From assembly GCF_032878875.1 (NCBI RefSeq), contig NZ_CP118157.1, positions 2,790,001 to 2,854,000 on the forward strand: a DNA stretch of 64,000 nucleotides. The letters run 5' to 3'. Made by a program: the position numbers and the translations under genes. Below the pieces are notes generated by a model. It saw only the letters and a program-made list of their open reading frames with translations, made no database searches and was not told where the DNA came from. Source of the stretch: Microbacterium sp. AB. GTDB taxonomy: Bacteria > Actinomycetota > Actinomycetes > Actinomycetales > Microbacteriaceae. Positions 16,635 through 26,488 of the stretch are shown here, in pieces. Each line of letters begins with the position of its first letter. The first letter of the stretch is position 1.

Positions 16635-18470
16635 TCAGCTGCAACCCGGCGTCGACGTCTCGACGGGCACGTCCTCGACGAGCGGGGTGTGCACGACGTT
16701 GAGGTCGCCGTACTCCTCGCCCTCGGCACCCGCGAACGTCACCTCGATCGTGTGCGACGTCGCCGGCTCGTTGATGATGCGGATGCGAACCGCCGGGCGT
16801 CCCTCGTCGTAGCTGCCCGCGTCCGGCATGATCTCCGCGCCGTCGACCTTCGCCGACGCCCACGTTGCCCCGACCGGGCCGTAGAACACCATGTCCGTCG
16901 CCTTGACTCCGCGCTCGAAGTATCGGCCGGTGGAGACGTACAGAGGCAGACCCGCGACATCGCCCGGCTGCAGCGTGTAGTTGTACGTCGCCTCGACCGT
17001 GAACGTCGCGGCCTCGTCCGCCGCGACCTCGCAGACATCGCTCGTCGCGGCAACGCTCATGTCGGCGTAGTAGTCGAGCTTGCCCTCCGTCGTGTCGTTG
17101 ACGAAGACGCCGATGTCGGTGGCCTTCTCGTTGCTGTCGTTGAGAGGGCCTGTGAGCGTCGTCCCTTCGACTGCTGCCGCCTCCGTCGGGTCGGTCGACG
17201 AGTAGAGGACGCGGCCTTCGCCCGACGCCTTGCCGATGGCCTGCGCGAGTTCGACGATGTCGGCCGAGCCGCTCGTGACCTTCTCGAACACGCCGCCGGC
17301 AGCAGCCGCGAAGTATGCGTCCTGCGCAGCTTTGTCGGCGAAGGACTCACTGGGATATTTGACGTACACACCGTTGAGCAACGTATCGACTGCGTTCGCT
17401 GAGGTCAGCTGAGCGCCGTCCACCAGGTCGACCGGTCCTGTCGCCTTGAGGATGTAGCCGAGAGTCGTGGGGTCGAGCGAGAGGACACCTGTTCCCGGAT
17501 CTCCGTATGTCTCCTGCCAGTAGGCACGGACCAACGCCGCCGTCTGATCGAAGTCCGGGATCATGGTCGAGTCCTGGATCCAACGTCCGACACGGTCGGT
17601 GTAAAGCGCTGTGAGGGATTCGCTCACCGGGAGAATCGTCTCGCCACGGCCATTGATGAAGTCCGTCGACGACGCCTGCTGCGTGATCGAGATGCGCCCC
17701 TGATCTGCCGTCAGCATCAAGAGCGATGCAGGATTTCCACCTGTGGTCCGCGCCTCCGCGGTGTTCTGAACGATGACGATGTAGTTCCGCGGCCCGTCGG
17801 CTCCGAGCATCGTCGGCAGATGCGGCATGAGGTCGTCGAGCCGGTTGAGCGTGGGCCAGAGCGTCCCCACAGCCTCCGTCAGCTGACCGACGATCGAGCC
17901 GACCGGCGACAGCAGGGTGCTCGTGTCGATCGCCGAAAGGTCGATCTGCACCTTCTCTGTGGCGACGGCCGCCTGCGACATCGGCGCTGCGAGCTCCCGG
18001 ACAGCGCCCAGGTCGATGGCGCCGTCCTTCGGACCGATCGCGGCGATGTCGACGGTCGCGAAAGGAGTGAGCGCATCGCGGACGAGATCATCGCCCGCTG
18101 CTGCGGAGAGTCGGACCGACTGAAGGTCATCGCCCACGAACGGGATCCATTCGACCCCCCGCCAGAGGATGTGACCCGTCGCGGCGCGCGCAACGCCCGT
18201 CTTCTCTGCCACTTCGTCGACGGCCGCTTCGGCTGTCGCCGTGTCGCCGGCCGCGATCGCATCCTGAACGTCGCCTGCGAGGGGCACGACGTCCTTGAGC
18301 GCACTATACGCCAAGAAGGCGCTGACCCCGAGCACAGCCGCGTATGCGAGGAGAAGAACGGGGATGCCCCAGCCGAGCCAGCGACGGATGATCTTGCGCC
18401 GACGAGACTTCTTCGTCGGCTGATCGGACTCGCCGTCGACGGGCGGCTCGTTCATCGTGCGTGCGCTCAT
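16635..18470 (-). CDS. DUF4012-domain membrane-anchored protein of the polysaccharide locus
   Basis: A 611-residue protein with a basic cytoplasmic N-terminus (KKSRRRKIIRRWLGW), one transmembrane segment (about residues 35-58) and a large exterior part. The DUF4012 region is recognisable around DLMPHLPTMLGADGPRNYIV with VQNTAEARTTGGNPASLLML, and TDFINGRGETILPVSESLTA. DUF4012 proteins are found in actinobacterial exopolysaccharide clusters next to glycosyltransferases, but their function has not been established to my knowledge. ATG at 18470 follows CAGGAG. It is the last gene of the minus-strand set epimerase-glycosyltransferase-DUF4012. A role in anchoring or assembling the polymer outside the membrane is inference. 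Confidence 0.85.
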   Translation of the reverse strand: MSARTMNEPPVDGESDQPTKKSRRRKIIRRWLGWGIPVLLLAYAAVLGVSAFLAYSALKDVVPLAGDVQDAIAAGDTATAEAAVDEVAEKTGVARAATGHILWRGVEWIPFVGDDLQSVRLSAAAGDDLVRDALTPFATVDIAAIGPKDGAIDLGAVRELAAPMSQAAVATEKVQIDLSAIDTSTLLSPVGSIVGQLTEAVGTLWPTLNRLDDLMPHLPTMLGADGPRNYIVIVQNTAEARTTGGNPASLLMLTADQGRISITQQASSTDFINGRGETILPVSESLTALYTDRVGRWIQDSTMIPDFDQTAALVRAYWQETYGDPGTGVLSLDPTTLGYILKATGPVDLVDGAQLTSANAVDTLLNGVYVKYPSESFADKAAQDAYFAAAAGGVFEKVTSGSADIVELAQAIGKASGEGRVLYSSTDPTEAAAVEGTTLTGPLNDSNEKATDIGVFVNDTTEGKLDYYADMSVAATSDVCEVAADEAATFTVEATYNYTLQPGDVAGLPLYVSTGRYFERGVKATDMVFYGPVGATWASAKVDGAEIMPDAGSYDEGRPAVRIRIINEPATSHTIEVTFAGAEGEEYGDLNVVHTPLVEDVPVETSTPGCS

Positions 18471-18585
18471 GCTGCTGCGGGCTCCTGCGGTCGGCCGGGC
18501 TCAGCGACCTTACTGAGGAGGTCGTCCGCCCAGCATAGTTCGCGATCGTCGGCCAATCCGGGGAGGATGCCGACCACGATGCGGA

Positions 18586-19692
18586 TCACGCGCGATGTCG
18601 CCGGTAGATCTCCACGGAGTCTTCGCCGATCCCATCATCCGTGAAGCTCTCTCGAACACGCTCGACAGCCGCCGCTCCCATGCTGCGGCGAAGATCGGGA
18701 TCGTCGATGAGACGCCGCGTAGCTTCGATGAGTTGCTCGTCAGTGTCCCGGACGAAGCCCGTCACTCCATCCAGAACGGTGTCACGGTTCCCGACGACAT
18801 CAGTCGTCACAGCGGGGATGCCTCTCCCCTGCGCTTGGATCAGCGAGAGCGCCATCCCCTCCCACAATGTCGGGAAGAGGAAGATGTCTGTGTCCGCGAA
18901 GATGTCCTCGAGTTCATCGGGGGTCGCCCACTCGCGCAGTTCGACGGGAGCATCGCCGATCCAGTTGGCCGCGTCTTCGGCAGAACCGCCCCCGACCCAG
19001 AGAAAACGTGCGCGGCCCTCGAGCGCGCGGGCGACCGCGGCGAATCTCCACGGGGCCTTCTGGTAGGTGATCCTGCCGGTCATCGTCACGAGCACAGGTC
19101 CGCTCGCACGCTCTTTCCTCACGACCAGGGAGGACTCCGGCACACCTGATTGCAGGTATTCGACACGAGGCGCCCGGAGGCGTTCACGGGCGAGCTCCAC
19201 CTCGCCTGCCGAGGTGACGATCAGCGTCCCCTTGCGGGCGAAGATCTGCTCCAGAGTTCGGTAGAACGAGCGAACCAGGGCGGGAGAACTCTCACGGAGG
19301 AAGGCGAAACCATGGGGTGAGTAGAAGAGTGATGCCCTCACCCCCACTAGAGCGAGCCTTCCGGCGACCCCGGCGATCGAGGAGTGAAGATGGATCACGT
19401 CGTACTCATGCCGGCGCGCAAGCCGGCGCAGCTCCCGCATCATGAGCGGGATGTCTCGTAGCGTGGATCCACCAGACAGCGGCTCACGGAGAGACACATC
19501 CGGGTGAAACCGCTCCCTCATCACTTCCGGCGATGGTGTGTCCGGCCGGACCGTGTAGAGCACCGTGACGGACGCTCCTGCTTCGACCTGGCGCCGCGAG
19601 ATGCTGTCGACGATGCTAACGATGCCGCCGCCCATCGCTTCCGTCGCGTGGAGTACCCGAAGGGGAGAGCCCGGCTCACGCTTATCGGTCAT
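18586..19692 (-). CDS. GT4-family glycosyltransferase
   Basis: A 368-residue GT-B fold glycosyltransferase. The N-terminal domain starts with RVLHATEAMGGGIVSIVDSI and contains YDVIHLHSSIAGVAGRLA; the C-terminal donor-binding domain has TMTGRITYQKAPWRFA, LWVGGGSAEDAANW, and FPTLWEGMALSLIQAQGRGI (the E-x7-E-like motif) followed by VVGNRDTVLDGVTGFV. It probably adds a sugar from a nucleotide donor on the cytoplasmic face. It overlaps the upstream epimerase gene by ATGA (19689-19692), so donor synthesis and transfer are coupled. Confidence 0.92.
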   Translation of the reverse strand: MTDKREPGSPLRVLHATEAMGGGIVSIVDSISRRQVEAGASVTVLYTVRPDTPSPEVMRERFHPDVSLREPLSGGSTLRDIPLMMRELRRLARRHEYDVIHLHSSIAGVAGRLALVGVRASLFYSPHGFAFLRESSPALVRSFYRTLEQIFARKGTLIVTSAGEVELARERLRAPRVEYLQSGVPESSLVVRKERASGPVLVTMTGRITYQKAPWRFAAVARALEGRARFLWVGGGSAEDAANWIGDAPVELREWATPDELEDIFADTDIFLFPTLWEGMALSLIQAQGRGIPAVTTDVVGNRDTVLDGVTGFVRDTDEQLIEATRRLIDDPDLRRSMGAAAVERVRESFTDDGIGEDSVEIYRRHRA

Positions 19693-20612
19693 GCCTTCTC
19701 CGTCATGGTCGTCCAGGTACGCCGTACACCTTCATCCAAGTCGACAAGCCGCGTCGGCTCGCCGAAGTCCGAGCGGTACCGATCCGTGCTCAACGCGATG
19801 TGCTGCACGAACGTCGGAGGAGTGGGCTTGCGTTCGATGACGGGCTCGATTCCCGTCACTCGGCGGATCGAGGCGATGATCTCATTGAGAGAGTGCGACC
19901 GCCCGCTGCCTACGTTGTATACGGCATGGCGCCCGCCACCTGCCATGGGGGCGACGAGCATCTTCGCGGCGTCCTCAACGTAGATGTAGTCACGCTCCAT
20001 CGACCCGTCGCCGAAGACAGTGATCGGTCTACCCGATGCGAGATTGCGCAGGAAGATGGGAATGACGCCCTGGCGACGCGTGGGGCTCTGCCTCGGGCCA
20101 TACGGGTTGGACAGCCGCAGGATCGTCGATTGGAGACCGTGCACCCTGCGAAAATAGTCGAGGTACCGCTCGATCGTCAGCTTGCCTATGGCGTATGGGG
20201 AGACCGGCAGCGGGGTCGCATCCTCGTCGACGACGTTCGTGGGCTGCTCTCCGTAGATTGCGCCGCCAGTCGATACGAAGTACAGGTGCCCGACGCTTGC
20301 TTCGGCGGCCACGCGGAAGAGTTCAATGCTCGCCGTCACATTCGTGCGGATATCGAGGAGCGGATCCGCCTCTGCCGAGGCAGGGTTGGTCATGGACAAA
20401 AGGTGGAAGATCACGTCCTGTCCAGCAACGATGTCTTCGACGTCCCCGACGTTCAGGAAATCGCCGGCGACCTCACGCACCGGGTCGGCTCGGAACCTTC
20501 GCAGTCCCGAGAACCGATCGAATACTGTCACCTCATGTCCTGCCGCCACGAGCTCATCGACGACGTAGGAGCCGATGAAGCCGTTGCCGCCGATCACCAG
20601 GCATCTGGTCAT
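19689..20612 (-). CDS. NAD-dependent sugar-nucleotide epimerase/dehydratase (extended SDR)
   Basis: A 307-residue extended short-chain dehydrogenase. The nucleotide-binding motif is GGNGFIGSYVVDEL (residues 8-21), followed by a domain typical of UDP-glucose 4-epimerases: DVIFHLLS, FVSTGGAIYGE with the catalytic serine/threonine region, and YAIGKLTIERYL (the YxxxK pair). Later come LRLSNPYGPRQSPTRRQGVI and the nucleotide-sugar contact region GDGSMERDYIYVEDAA. It probably supplies a UDP- or dTDP-sugar to the neighbouring glycosyltransferase; the exact sugar cannot be decided. First gene of this minus-strand transcript, divergent from the pyruvyltransferase gene at 20942. Confidence 0.9.
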   Translation of the reverse strand: MTRCLVIGGNGFIGSYVVDELVAAGHEVTVFDRFSGLRRFRADPVREVAGDFLNVGDVEDIVAGQDVIFHLLSMTNPASAEADPLLDIRTNVTASIELFRVAAEASVGHLYFVSTGGAIYGEQPTNVVDEDATPLPVSPYAIGKLTIERYLDYFRRVHGLQSTILRLSNPYGPRQSPTRRQGVIPIFLRNLASGRPITVFGDGSMERDYIYVEDAAKMLVAPMAGGGRHAVYNVGSGRSHSLNEIIASIRRVTGIEPVIERKPTPPTFVQHIALSTDRYRSDFGEPTRLVDLDEGVRRTWTTMTEKA

Positions 20613-20941
20613 CGCGTACCTCCCGGGCGTCTTGGAATCACGTCATGCACATGGACGGCAAGCGAATCCACAGATTCGCTCTCACGAGACTCTCACGCGG
20701 GGGCACGAACGGGCTGCAGCCACCCCAGGCACCTCGGATCCGCGCCACGGCAGTCGAATCACCCTATCCGCGATCACAGCTCCCGCAGAATTCCCACCCG
20801 CCACGAGGGCACGGCCTTGCACGAGAGCCGCTCCGACGCTATGGTCTGGCGCCCGGGTCCCGAGCGATCCTGTAGGGACGTCAGGGGTGATTTAGGCTGT
20901 GGTGGTTGCGCAAGAGCGCACCGGGAGGAAGGCCGAGCACG
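20613..20941. promoter_or_regulatory. divergent intergenic region with a short inverted repeat
   Basis: A 329-bp gap between the epimerase (leftward) and pyruvyltransferase (rightward) genes, so it must hold two promoters. The clearest element is an 8-bp inverted repeat, AGCGAATC (20661-20668) and GATTCGCT (20673-20680), with a 4-bp loop, 49 bp from the epimerase start. Close to the right-hand gene are an AT-rich GTGATTTAGGCT (about 20888-20899) that might serve as a -10 region and a GGGAGGAAGG ribosome site (about 20921-20930). No coding potential was found. Confidence 0.45.
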
Positions 20942-22003
20942 GTGCTGAACCAACAGGACTCTGACCATCTCGCCAAATTGCGCACGGAGACGAAGAACAC
21001 GCTCCGGGAGACGATCGGCGACACGCGTCACGTGGCGATCATCGACGCGCCCAATCAGAGGAACGTCGGAGACTCGCTGATCTGGGAGGGGGAGCTGGCG
21101 TACCTCACCCAACTCGGCTATGAGATCTCGTACGTCTGCGACCTCAACAGCTACGATCCCAAGGATGTCCGCCGCCGCCTCCCCAAGGGGGGAACCGTGC
21201 TGTTGCACGGAGGAGGGAACTTCGGGGACCTCTGGCCCGGCCATCAGGCGCTGAGGGAGAGAGCAGTCGCCGACTTGCACGACTACCGGATCGTTCAGCT
21301 CTCGCAATCCGTGTACTTCTCCGACGACGAGCGCGCGCGCGCGGCGAATCGCGTTCTGGGCGCGCACCCGGACTTCCGTGTGCTCCTTCGCGACACCCTG
21401 TCTTTGCAGCGCGCCAGCCGCCTCCTGCCGGATCTGAACTGCACGTTCTGTCCCGACATGGCATTGGGATACTCACCGCGGCTCCCCGATGGCGTCGCTC
21501 GCGAGCCGCGAGAGGTGCTGGTCATCGCGCGGGCTGACAAGGAGTCCGCGTCGGGACTCCGTTCGATCGATTCTGATTGGGCGGCGCCGTACGAGTTGCA
21601 CGTCACCGACTGGGGGCTGCACGCAAGCGATCCGCTGGGCTGGAAGGCCGCGCGTCTCGTCGCCCGCTTCAACCACAAGATCGTGGCTGTCCGGCGCAGA
21701 CTTCACGTTCCCCTCCCGAGCCTCCCGCAGCGGCTGCTCCAACGCGTCGTGCTGTACATCAACGCCCGCAATGCGGACTCTGCGCTCCGGCTGTATGCGC
21801 AAGCACGCGCTGTGGTCGTCGATCGACTGCACGCGCACGTGCTTTCCGTGCTTCTCGGAATCCCGCATGTCATGCTCGACAACAACTATCGGAAACTCGG
21901 CGCTGTCTTCGACGACTACACGGGCGAGTTCACCACAGCGCGATACAGTCTCGATCTCGATGACGCGCGTCGTCAGACCCAGGAGGTGCTCGAGCAACGA
22001 TGA
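20942..22003 (+). CDS. polysaccharide pyruvyl transferase family protein
   Basis: A 353-residue protein of the pyruvyl/ketal transferase family, which moves pyruvate from PEP onto a sugar. Family features are IIDAPNQRNVGDSLIWEGE, GGTVLLHGGGNFGDLWPGHQ (the HGGGNxGD motif at about residue 80), the VQLSQSVYF segment, and near the C-terminus VVVDRLHAHVLSVLLGIPHV with DNNYRKLG. The GTG at 20942 follows GGGAGGAAGG at suitable distance; an upstream TTG at 20906 is less likely. Its stop overlaps the start of the next glycosyltransferase (ATGA at 22000). Substituting residues with pyruvate would add negative charge to the polymer. Confidence 0.9.
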   Translation: MLNQQDSDHLAKLRTETKNTLRETIGDTRHVAIIDAPNQRNVGDSLIWEGELAYLTQLGYEISYVCDLNSYDPKDVRRRLPKGGTVLLHGGGNFGDLWPGHQALRERAVADLHDYRIVQLSQSVYFSDDERARAANRVLGAHPDFRVLLRDTLSLQRASRLLPDLNCTFCPDMALGYSPRLPDGVAREPREVLVIARADKESASGLRSIDSDWAAPYELHVTDWGLHASDPLGWKAARLVARFNHKIVAVRRRLHVPLPSLPQRLLQRVVLYINARNADSALRLYAQARAVVVDRLHAHVLSVLLGIPHVMLDNNYRKLGAVFDDYTGEFTTARYSLDLDDARRQTQEVLEQR

Positions 22004-22902
22004 TGGCCTTCATCACGAGCATGCGACACCCTGACAACGCCGACGACTACGCGTACAACGAGACTCTGCTGAGCGCGACGCTTGCCTCTCTCGAGCAACA
22101 GACGAGCGACGACTACATCGTCATCATCGTCGGGAACCGCGCCCCGAGCTTCCCGCTTCCGCAGAGAACACGATTCGTGGAGGTCGATTTCGAGCCGCCC
22201 GCACGCGTGAACGGGCCGCACGCGGACAGGTCAGGATTCGTCAAGGACAAGGGGACCAAGATCGGAGCAGGTCTCCTTGCGGCGCGAGAGCATGAGCCCG
22301 ACTGGGTGATGATCTTCGACGCCGACGATTTCGTCCACAGGGACCTCGTCGCCTTCGTCGAGACACGTCCGGGCTCTGACGGGTGGGTGATCGATCGGGG
22401 CTGGATCTACTCACGTTCACGGAACGGCTACCGTCGCCAGGAGGCGTTCAATCGAACCTGCGGAACGTCATACATCATTCCGTTCGACGCATACAACGTT
22501 CCTCCGGATCTCTCGATCCACTCGACGCAAGAGGCGCTGCTCGCCGCATACGGGGACGTGCTTCCGAACATTATGGGAGCCCACCGCAATGCCGAGACCT
22601 GGCATCGCGCGCACGGACGCACCTTGCGATCATTGCCGTTCCGGGGCGCCGTGTACCACGTCGATACCGGCGAGAACCACTCCGGCAAGGCGCTCGCGGG
22701 AGTCATTCGCCCGCTCGATGCGCAGCTGACGACGGACTTCGCCATCACGTCGGATCGACCCCGTCCGTCGACGATCTTCGCATGCCTCGGCCCCAAGTCG
22801 ATCGGCGAGTCGATCTGGATGCTCGTCAAGCGCCTCCTCGGACCTGCCTACCGTGCGGTAAGACGCGGAACTCACGGCACGGCCGCTCGACATGACGGCT
22901 GA
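22000..22902 (+). CDS. glycosyltransferase, GT2-like (putative rhamnosyltransferase type)
   Basis: A 300-residue GT-A-like enzyme. The N-terminus MAFITSMRHPDNADDYAYNE leads into LASLEQQTSDDYIVIIVGNR, as in GT2-type nucleotide-sugar binding, and the metal-binding DxD equivalent is WVMIFDADDFVHRDLV (about residues 100-115). An acceptor region with WHRAHGRTLRSLPFRGAVYH and GENHSGKAL follows. Sits between a pyruvyltransferase gene (4-bp overlap) and a flippase gene (11-bp overlap), so these three are one translational unit. Confidence 0.85.
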   Translation: MMAFITSMRHPDNADDYAYNETLLSATLASLEQQTSDDYIVIIVGNRAPSFPLPQRTRFVEVDFEPPARVNGPHADRSGFVKDKGTKIGAGLLAAREHEPDWVMIFDADDFVHRDLVAFVETRPGSDGWVIDRGWIYSRSRNGYRRQEAFNRTCGTSYIIPFDAYNVPPDLSIHSTQEALLAAYGDVLPNIMGAHRNAETWHRAHGRTLRSLPFRGAVYHVDTGENHSGKALAGVIRPLDAQLTTDFAITSDRPRPSTIFACLGPKSIGESIWMLVKRLLGPAYRAVRRGTHGTAARHDG

Positions 22903-24379
22903 GTTCCCCGACGGCCCAGATGACCTAAGAGGGAAGGTCACTCGCTCGATCGGTTGGGTCGTCCTCGAGCGCTGGGGGTCGCGGCTCCTTCAACTCCTCG
23001 TCATCGCCGTCCTCACACGTCTGCTGGGGCCCGAGACCTTCGGCATCATCTCGCTGGCCACGGCGATCATCGCCGTTCTCCAAGTCACCGTAGACGCGGG
23101 CTTCGCCAAGGCGCTCATCCAGATCAAGGAGCTGCGGGAGAAGGACGCTTCGACAGCCTTCTGGACGTCGCTCTCCATCTCACTCGCGATCTACACGCTT
23201 CTCTTCTTCGGAGCGCCCTTGGCCGCCGATGTCCTGTCGCAGCCGCTGTTGACGGACGTACTCCGTGTGATGGGACTGTCGTTGCCGATCTGGGCTCTGT
23301 CACAGACGCCCGCCGCGCTTCTCGAACGCTCCTTCGGGTTCAAGCTTCTCTCCATCCGTCAGCTGATCGCAGCCACGGCCGGCGCGCTGGCCGCCATCCC
23401 GGTGGCATTGCTCGGCGGAGGCGTGTGGGCGCTCGTCACGCAGACGCTCGTCACCGCTGCCGTTGCATGCATCGCCCTCTGGGCGACGACACCATGGCGA
23501 CCTCGCTTCGAGTATTCCGCGGAGTCGCTCAGGCGGATCTGGCCGATCGGCCTCAGCATCATGGCGACCGAACTGCTCGATGCGGTCCAAGGCAATATCG
23601 ACAAGCTCGTCATCGGCTACTTCTTCAACGCGGAGATCCTCGGCTACTACTACCTCGCGCAGCGTGTCGGCACGTTGCTCATGGAACTCGTGACGACGGT
23701 GATATCGCGCGTCTCGCTCACGACCTTCTCTCGCGTGCAGGACGACCTGCCTCGTCTCAACCGGATCTTCCGGCAGATGACCTTCGCGGCCGGCTTCGTC
23801 GGCGTCCCCGTCTTCGCCCTCACCGCGACCCTCGCTCCCCAGATCATCCCGTTCGTGTTCGGCGAGGGCTGGGACCAGTCGATTCCCATCCTGTGGGGTC
23901 TCGCAGCCGGATGGGGGCTGGCCGCGGTCATGTACTTCGACCGACCGATCCTCCTGTCGCGCGGACGCGCGTCGGCAGCTTTCTGGTTGGCCGTGCTCCA
24001 GAACATCGTCGGAGTCGTGCTCGTGTTCGCTCTTCTGCCCCTCGGCATGGTGGGCATCGTGATATCGCGTTGGGCGAGGGTGTTCGTCTGGCCGGTCCGA
24101 CTCTGGGTCGTGAAGCGCGCGATCGACCTGGACGTGGGAAAGTACCTGCTTCAGATCGCGAAGGTCTTCGGTGCGATGCTCCCCTGGGCGACACTCATCA
24201 TCCTTCTCCAGGGCACCGCATGGGCCCAAGGCGAATGGGCGCCCCTGCTCTTCGCCTTGCCTGTCGGCATCATCGCGCTCGCCGGATATGCCGCAACGGT
24301 GTGGGGCATCGCTGACACGGAGACTCGGGATGTCCTCCGCCCTGTGCTCGCCCGAGTGTTCAGACATCGACGTGCCTGA
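22892..24379 (+). CDS. Wzx-type polysaccharide flippase (MOP superfamily)
   Basis: A 495-residue membrane protein with about 14 hydrophobic segments. It starts with VTRSIGWVVLERWGSRLLQL and TRLLGPETFGIISLATAIIA, the typical N-terminus of lipopolysaccharide/teichuronic-type flippases, then DAGFAKALIQIKELREKDAS, SLPIWALSQTPAALLERSFG and an LVIGYFFNAEILGYYYLAQR segment. It would move lipid-linked repeat units across the membrane. The start overlaps the glycosyltransferase gene by 11 bp. Together with the polymerase candidate at 27583, it indicates a Wzx/Wzy-type assembly route. Confidence 0.93.
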   Translation: MTAEFPDGPDDLRGKVTRSIGWVVLERWGSRLLQLLVIAVLTRLLGPETFGIISLATAIIAVLQVTVDAGFAKALIQIKELREKDASTAFWTSLSISLAIYTLLFFGAPLAADVLSQPLLTDVLRVMGLSLPIWALSQTPAALLERSFGFKLLSIRQLIAATAGALAAIPVALLGGGVWALVTQTLVTAAVACIALWATTPWRPRFEYSAESLRRIWPIGLSIMATELLDAVQGNIDKLVIGYFFNAEILGYYYLAQRVGTLLMELVTTVISRVSLTTFSRVQDDLPRLNRIFRQMTFAAGFVGVPVFALTATLAPQIIPFVFGEGWDQSIPILWGLAAGWGLAAVMYFDRPILLSRGRASAAFWLAVLQNIVGVVLVFALLPLGMVGIVISRWARVFVWPVRLWVVKRAIDLDVGKYLLQIAKVFGAMLPWATLIILLQGTAWAQGEWAPLLFALPVGIIALAGYAATVWGIADTETRDVLRPVLARVFRHRRA

Positions 24380-24502
24380 CGCGCGGAAATCCCCGCCCTC
24401 CGCATTCGCATCGGCAAGAGTGTCTCTGCCGAGGAGACGCTCACGAAAGCCCTACGCTGACCACGCACATGCGCCCGCAGTCCCGGACGAACAGAAGACT
24501 CC

Positions 24503-26467
24503 ATGACGACACGAGCTTCAACCCCCCACGTCGAGGCATCCGCATACCGTCCGGACATCGACGGGCTCAGATCCATAGCCGTCACAGCCGTCGTGCTGTT
24601 CCATGCCGGTCTGACCGCTCTGCCCGGCGGCTATGTGGGCGTGGACGTGTTCTTCGTCATATCGGGGTATCTCATCACGCGCCAGGTCGTGTCGGGCGTG
24701 GGACGATCGTCGTTCTCCTTCTCCGAGTTCTATCTCAGGCGCGTACGACGGTTGCTCCCCGCCGCCTTGACGACGGCGGCAGCAACCGTCATCGTCGCGC
24801 TGTTCTTTCTCCCGCCGTTCCGTATCGCGGAGATAGCCCAGTCGGCTGCCTCAGCCGCCGTCTCGCTGTCCAATGTCTACTTCTGGCGCGAGTCCGGATA
24901 CTGGGCTGAGGCGTCCGCCAGCCAGCCTCTCCTCCATACCTGGTCGCTCAGCGTCGAGGAGCAGTTCTACCTGGTCTGGCCGCTCTTCCTCGTCCTCCTT
25001 CTCCGGTGGACGAGGCGCTTCACACCCTTCGCCATCGCCATCCTCACCGCCCTTTCTGTGGTGATCACCTCTTACTTCTCGATCGCTTCGCCCGACGCGG
25101 CCTTCTATCTCACCCCGTTTCGCACATACGAGTTCGCGATCGGTGCGCTGTGCGTGTGGATCGAGCGTCGATCCTGGCCGCCGAGCCGCCGGGGATCCGC
25201 CACGCAATCCCTGACGTGGCTGTGCGGCGTGGCGCTCATCGTCTTCGCGGTGCTGACGTTCGATGAACAGGGAACCACTTTCCCTGGTTGGATCGCGCTC
25301 GTTCCCACCGTGGGCGCCGCGCTCGTGATCGTCGCGCGCCGTCCCCGCGGCCTGGACGCCGCCCTGAGCAATGGCGTGATGCGGTACATCGGTCTCCGGT
25401 CATACAGCATCTATCTCGCCCACTGGCCCGTTCTCGTGTTCGCAAGGGAGTTCACGGGCGAGTTGACGTTTGGGTCCGCCTCCCTCTGCCTCGTCCTCAC
25501 CGTCGCTCTCGCAGAGCTCCAATACCGCGCCGTCGAAAGGCCCCTGCGCGTGAGAGGCCCCCACGCGCCCGCTGCCGTTCCACGACGCGTGTCCGCCGCT
25601 CGCTTCACCAAACGCGCGTTACCGGCTCTCGGCGTCGCTTTGACGCTATGCGTCGGCAGCGTCGGGGTGGCATGGGCTGCTTCGCGCCCAGAGGCGTACG
25701 AAGCTGACGTGCGGCCGGTCGTCGAGCTGGACAGGGACGCCGTGAACGCGTTCCGCCGCGCTGAGACGAACGCGCTGTGCGCGTCCAAGACCGGCGTTCT
25801 GTGCGGCACGCCGTCGGATGAGCAGCCCAATGTGCTCGTCATCGGCGACTCCATCGGGCCCGAGGGCTTCACGTTCGCGACGACGCTGGCACCGAATGCG
25901 AACTACCTCACAGGCGAACGTGTCGGGTGCCCGCCGCTTCCCGATCTCGGTTCGATCGACGGGGTCGACGCCGGCTGCGCGAGCTACAACGAGAGGCGTC
26001 TCTCCGACATCGCCGATCTCGCGCCGTCCGTCGATCTCGTCGTCGTATCGATGCGGCTCACCACCGAGCGACTGAGCGAGATCACAGGTCTCCTCGAATG
26101 GCTGGACGCCCTCGGGCTGAAGGTCGCCGTCCTCGGACAGGGCGCGCACTACGACCAAGCGGCTTGGCAGACGATCGCGGCGCACGGTTCTGTTGATGGC
26201 GTCGAAGAGGCGCTCCATGCTCATCTCGACGTCACGGCAGGGGCCAATCAACGCCTTGCGGATGCAGTGGCCTCTGCAGGCGCGCACTACATCGACCGCT
26301 GGCCTTGGATGTGTGACGAGTCGAGCTGCAGAGCATATCTGGGCGACGACATCACCGACCTCGTCATGGTCGACACCGCCCACATGACCCGCAACGCCAC
26401 CGTCGCGCTCGCCGAGGCGCTGGCCGACGACCCAGCCGTGCGCGCAGCATTCGCGGACGTCAGGTGA
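24503..26467 (+). CDS. OatA-like acyltransferase: AT3 membrane domain plus extracellular SGNH domain
   Basis: A 654-residue protein. Residues 1-370 are the AT3 membrane part: YRPDIDGLRSIAVTAVVLFH with its histidine, GGYVGVDVFFVISGYLITRQ, FYLRRVRRLLPAAL, and WSLSVEEQFYLVWPLFLVLL. After a linker and another membrane helix (about residues 375-400) comes an SGNH esterase/transferase domain with NVLVIGDSIGPEGF (catalytic serine in GDS) and the closing DxxH (VMVDTAHMTRNATV). Such proteins pass an acetyl group through the membrane and attach it to a surface glycan. 123 bp after the flippase gene. First of three of this architecture in the locus. Confidence 0.92.
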   Translation: MTTRASTPHVEASAYRPDIDGLRSIAVTAVVLFHAGLTALPGGYVGVDVFFVISGYLITRQVVSGVGRSSFSFSEFYLRRVRRLLPAALTTAAATVIVALFFLPPFRIAEIAQSAASAAVSLSNVYFWRESGYWAEASASQPLLHTWSLSVEEQFYLVWPLFLVLLLRWTRRFTPFAIAILTALSVVITSYFSIASPDAAFYLTPFRTYEFAIGALCVWIERRSWPPSRRGSATQSLTWLCGVALIVFAVLTFDEQGTTFPGWIALVPTVGAALVIVARRPRGLDAALSNGVMRYIGLRSYSIYLAHWPVLVFAREFTGELTFGSASLCLVLTVALAELQYRAVERPLRVRGPHAPAAVPRRVSAARFTKRALPALGVALTLCVGSVGVAWAASRPEAYEADVRPVVELDRDAVNAFRRAETNALCASKTGVLCGTPSDEQPNVLVIGDSIGPEGFTFATTLAPNANYLTGERVGCPPLPDLGSIDGVDAGCASYNERRLSDIADLAPSVDLVVVSMRLTTERLSEITGLLEWLDALGLKVAVLGQGAHYDQAAWQTIAAHGSVDGVEEALHAHLDVTAGANQRLADAVASAGAHYIDRWPWMCDESSCRAYLGDDITDLVMVDTAHMTRNATVALAEALADDPAVRAAFADVR

Positions 26468-26488
26468 CGAGCCGCGATCTCAGCCGGA

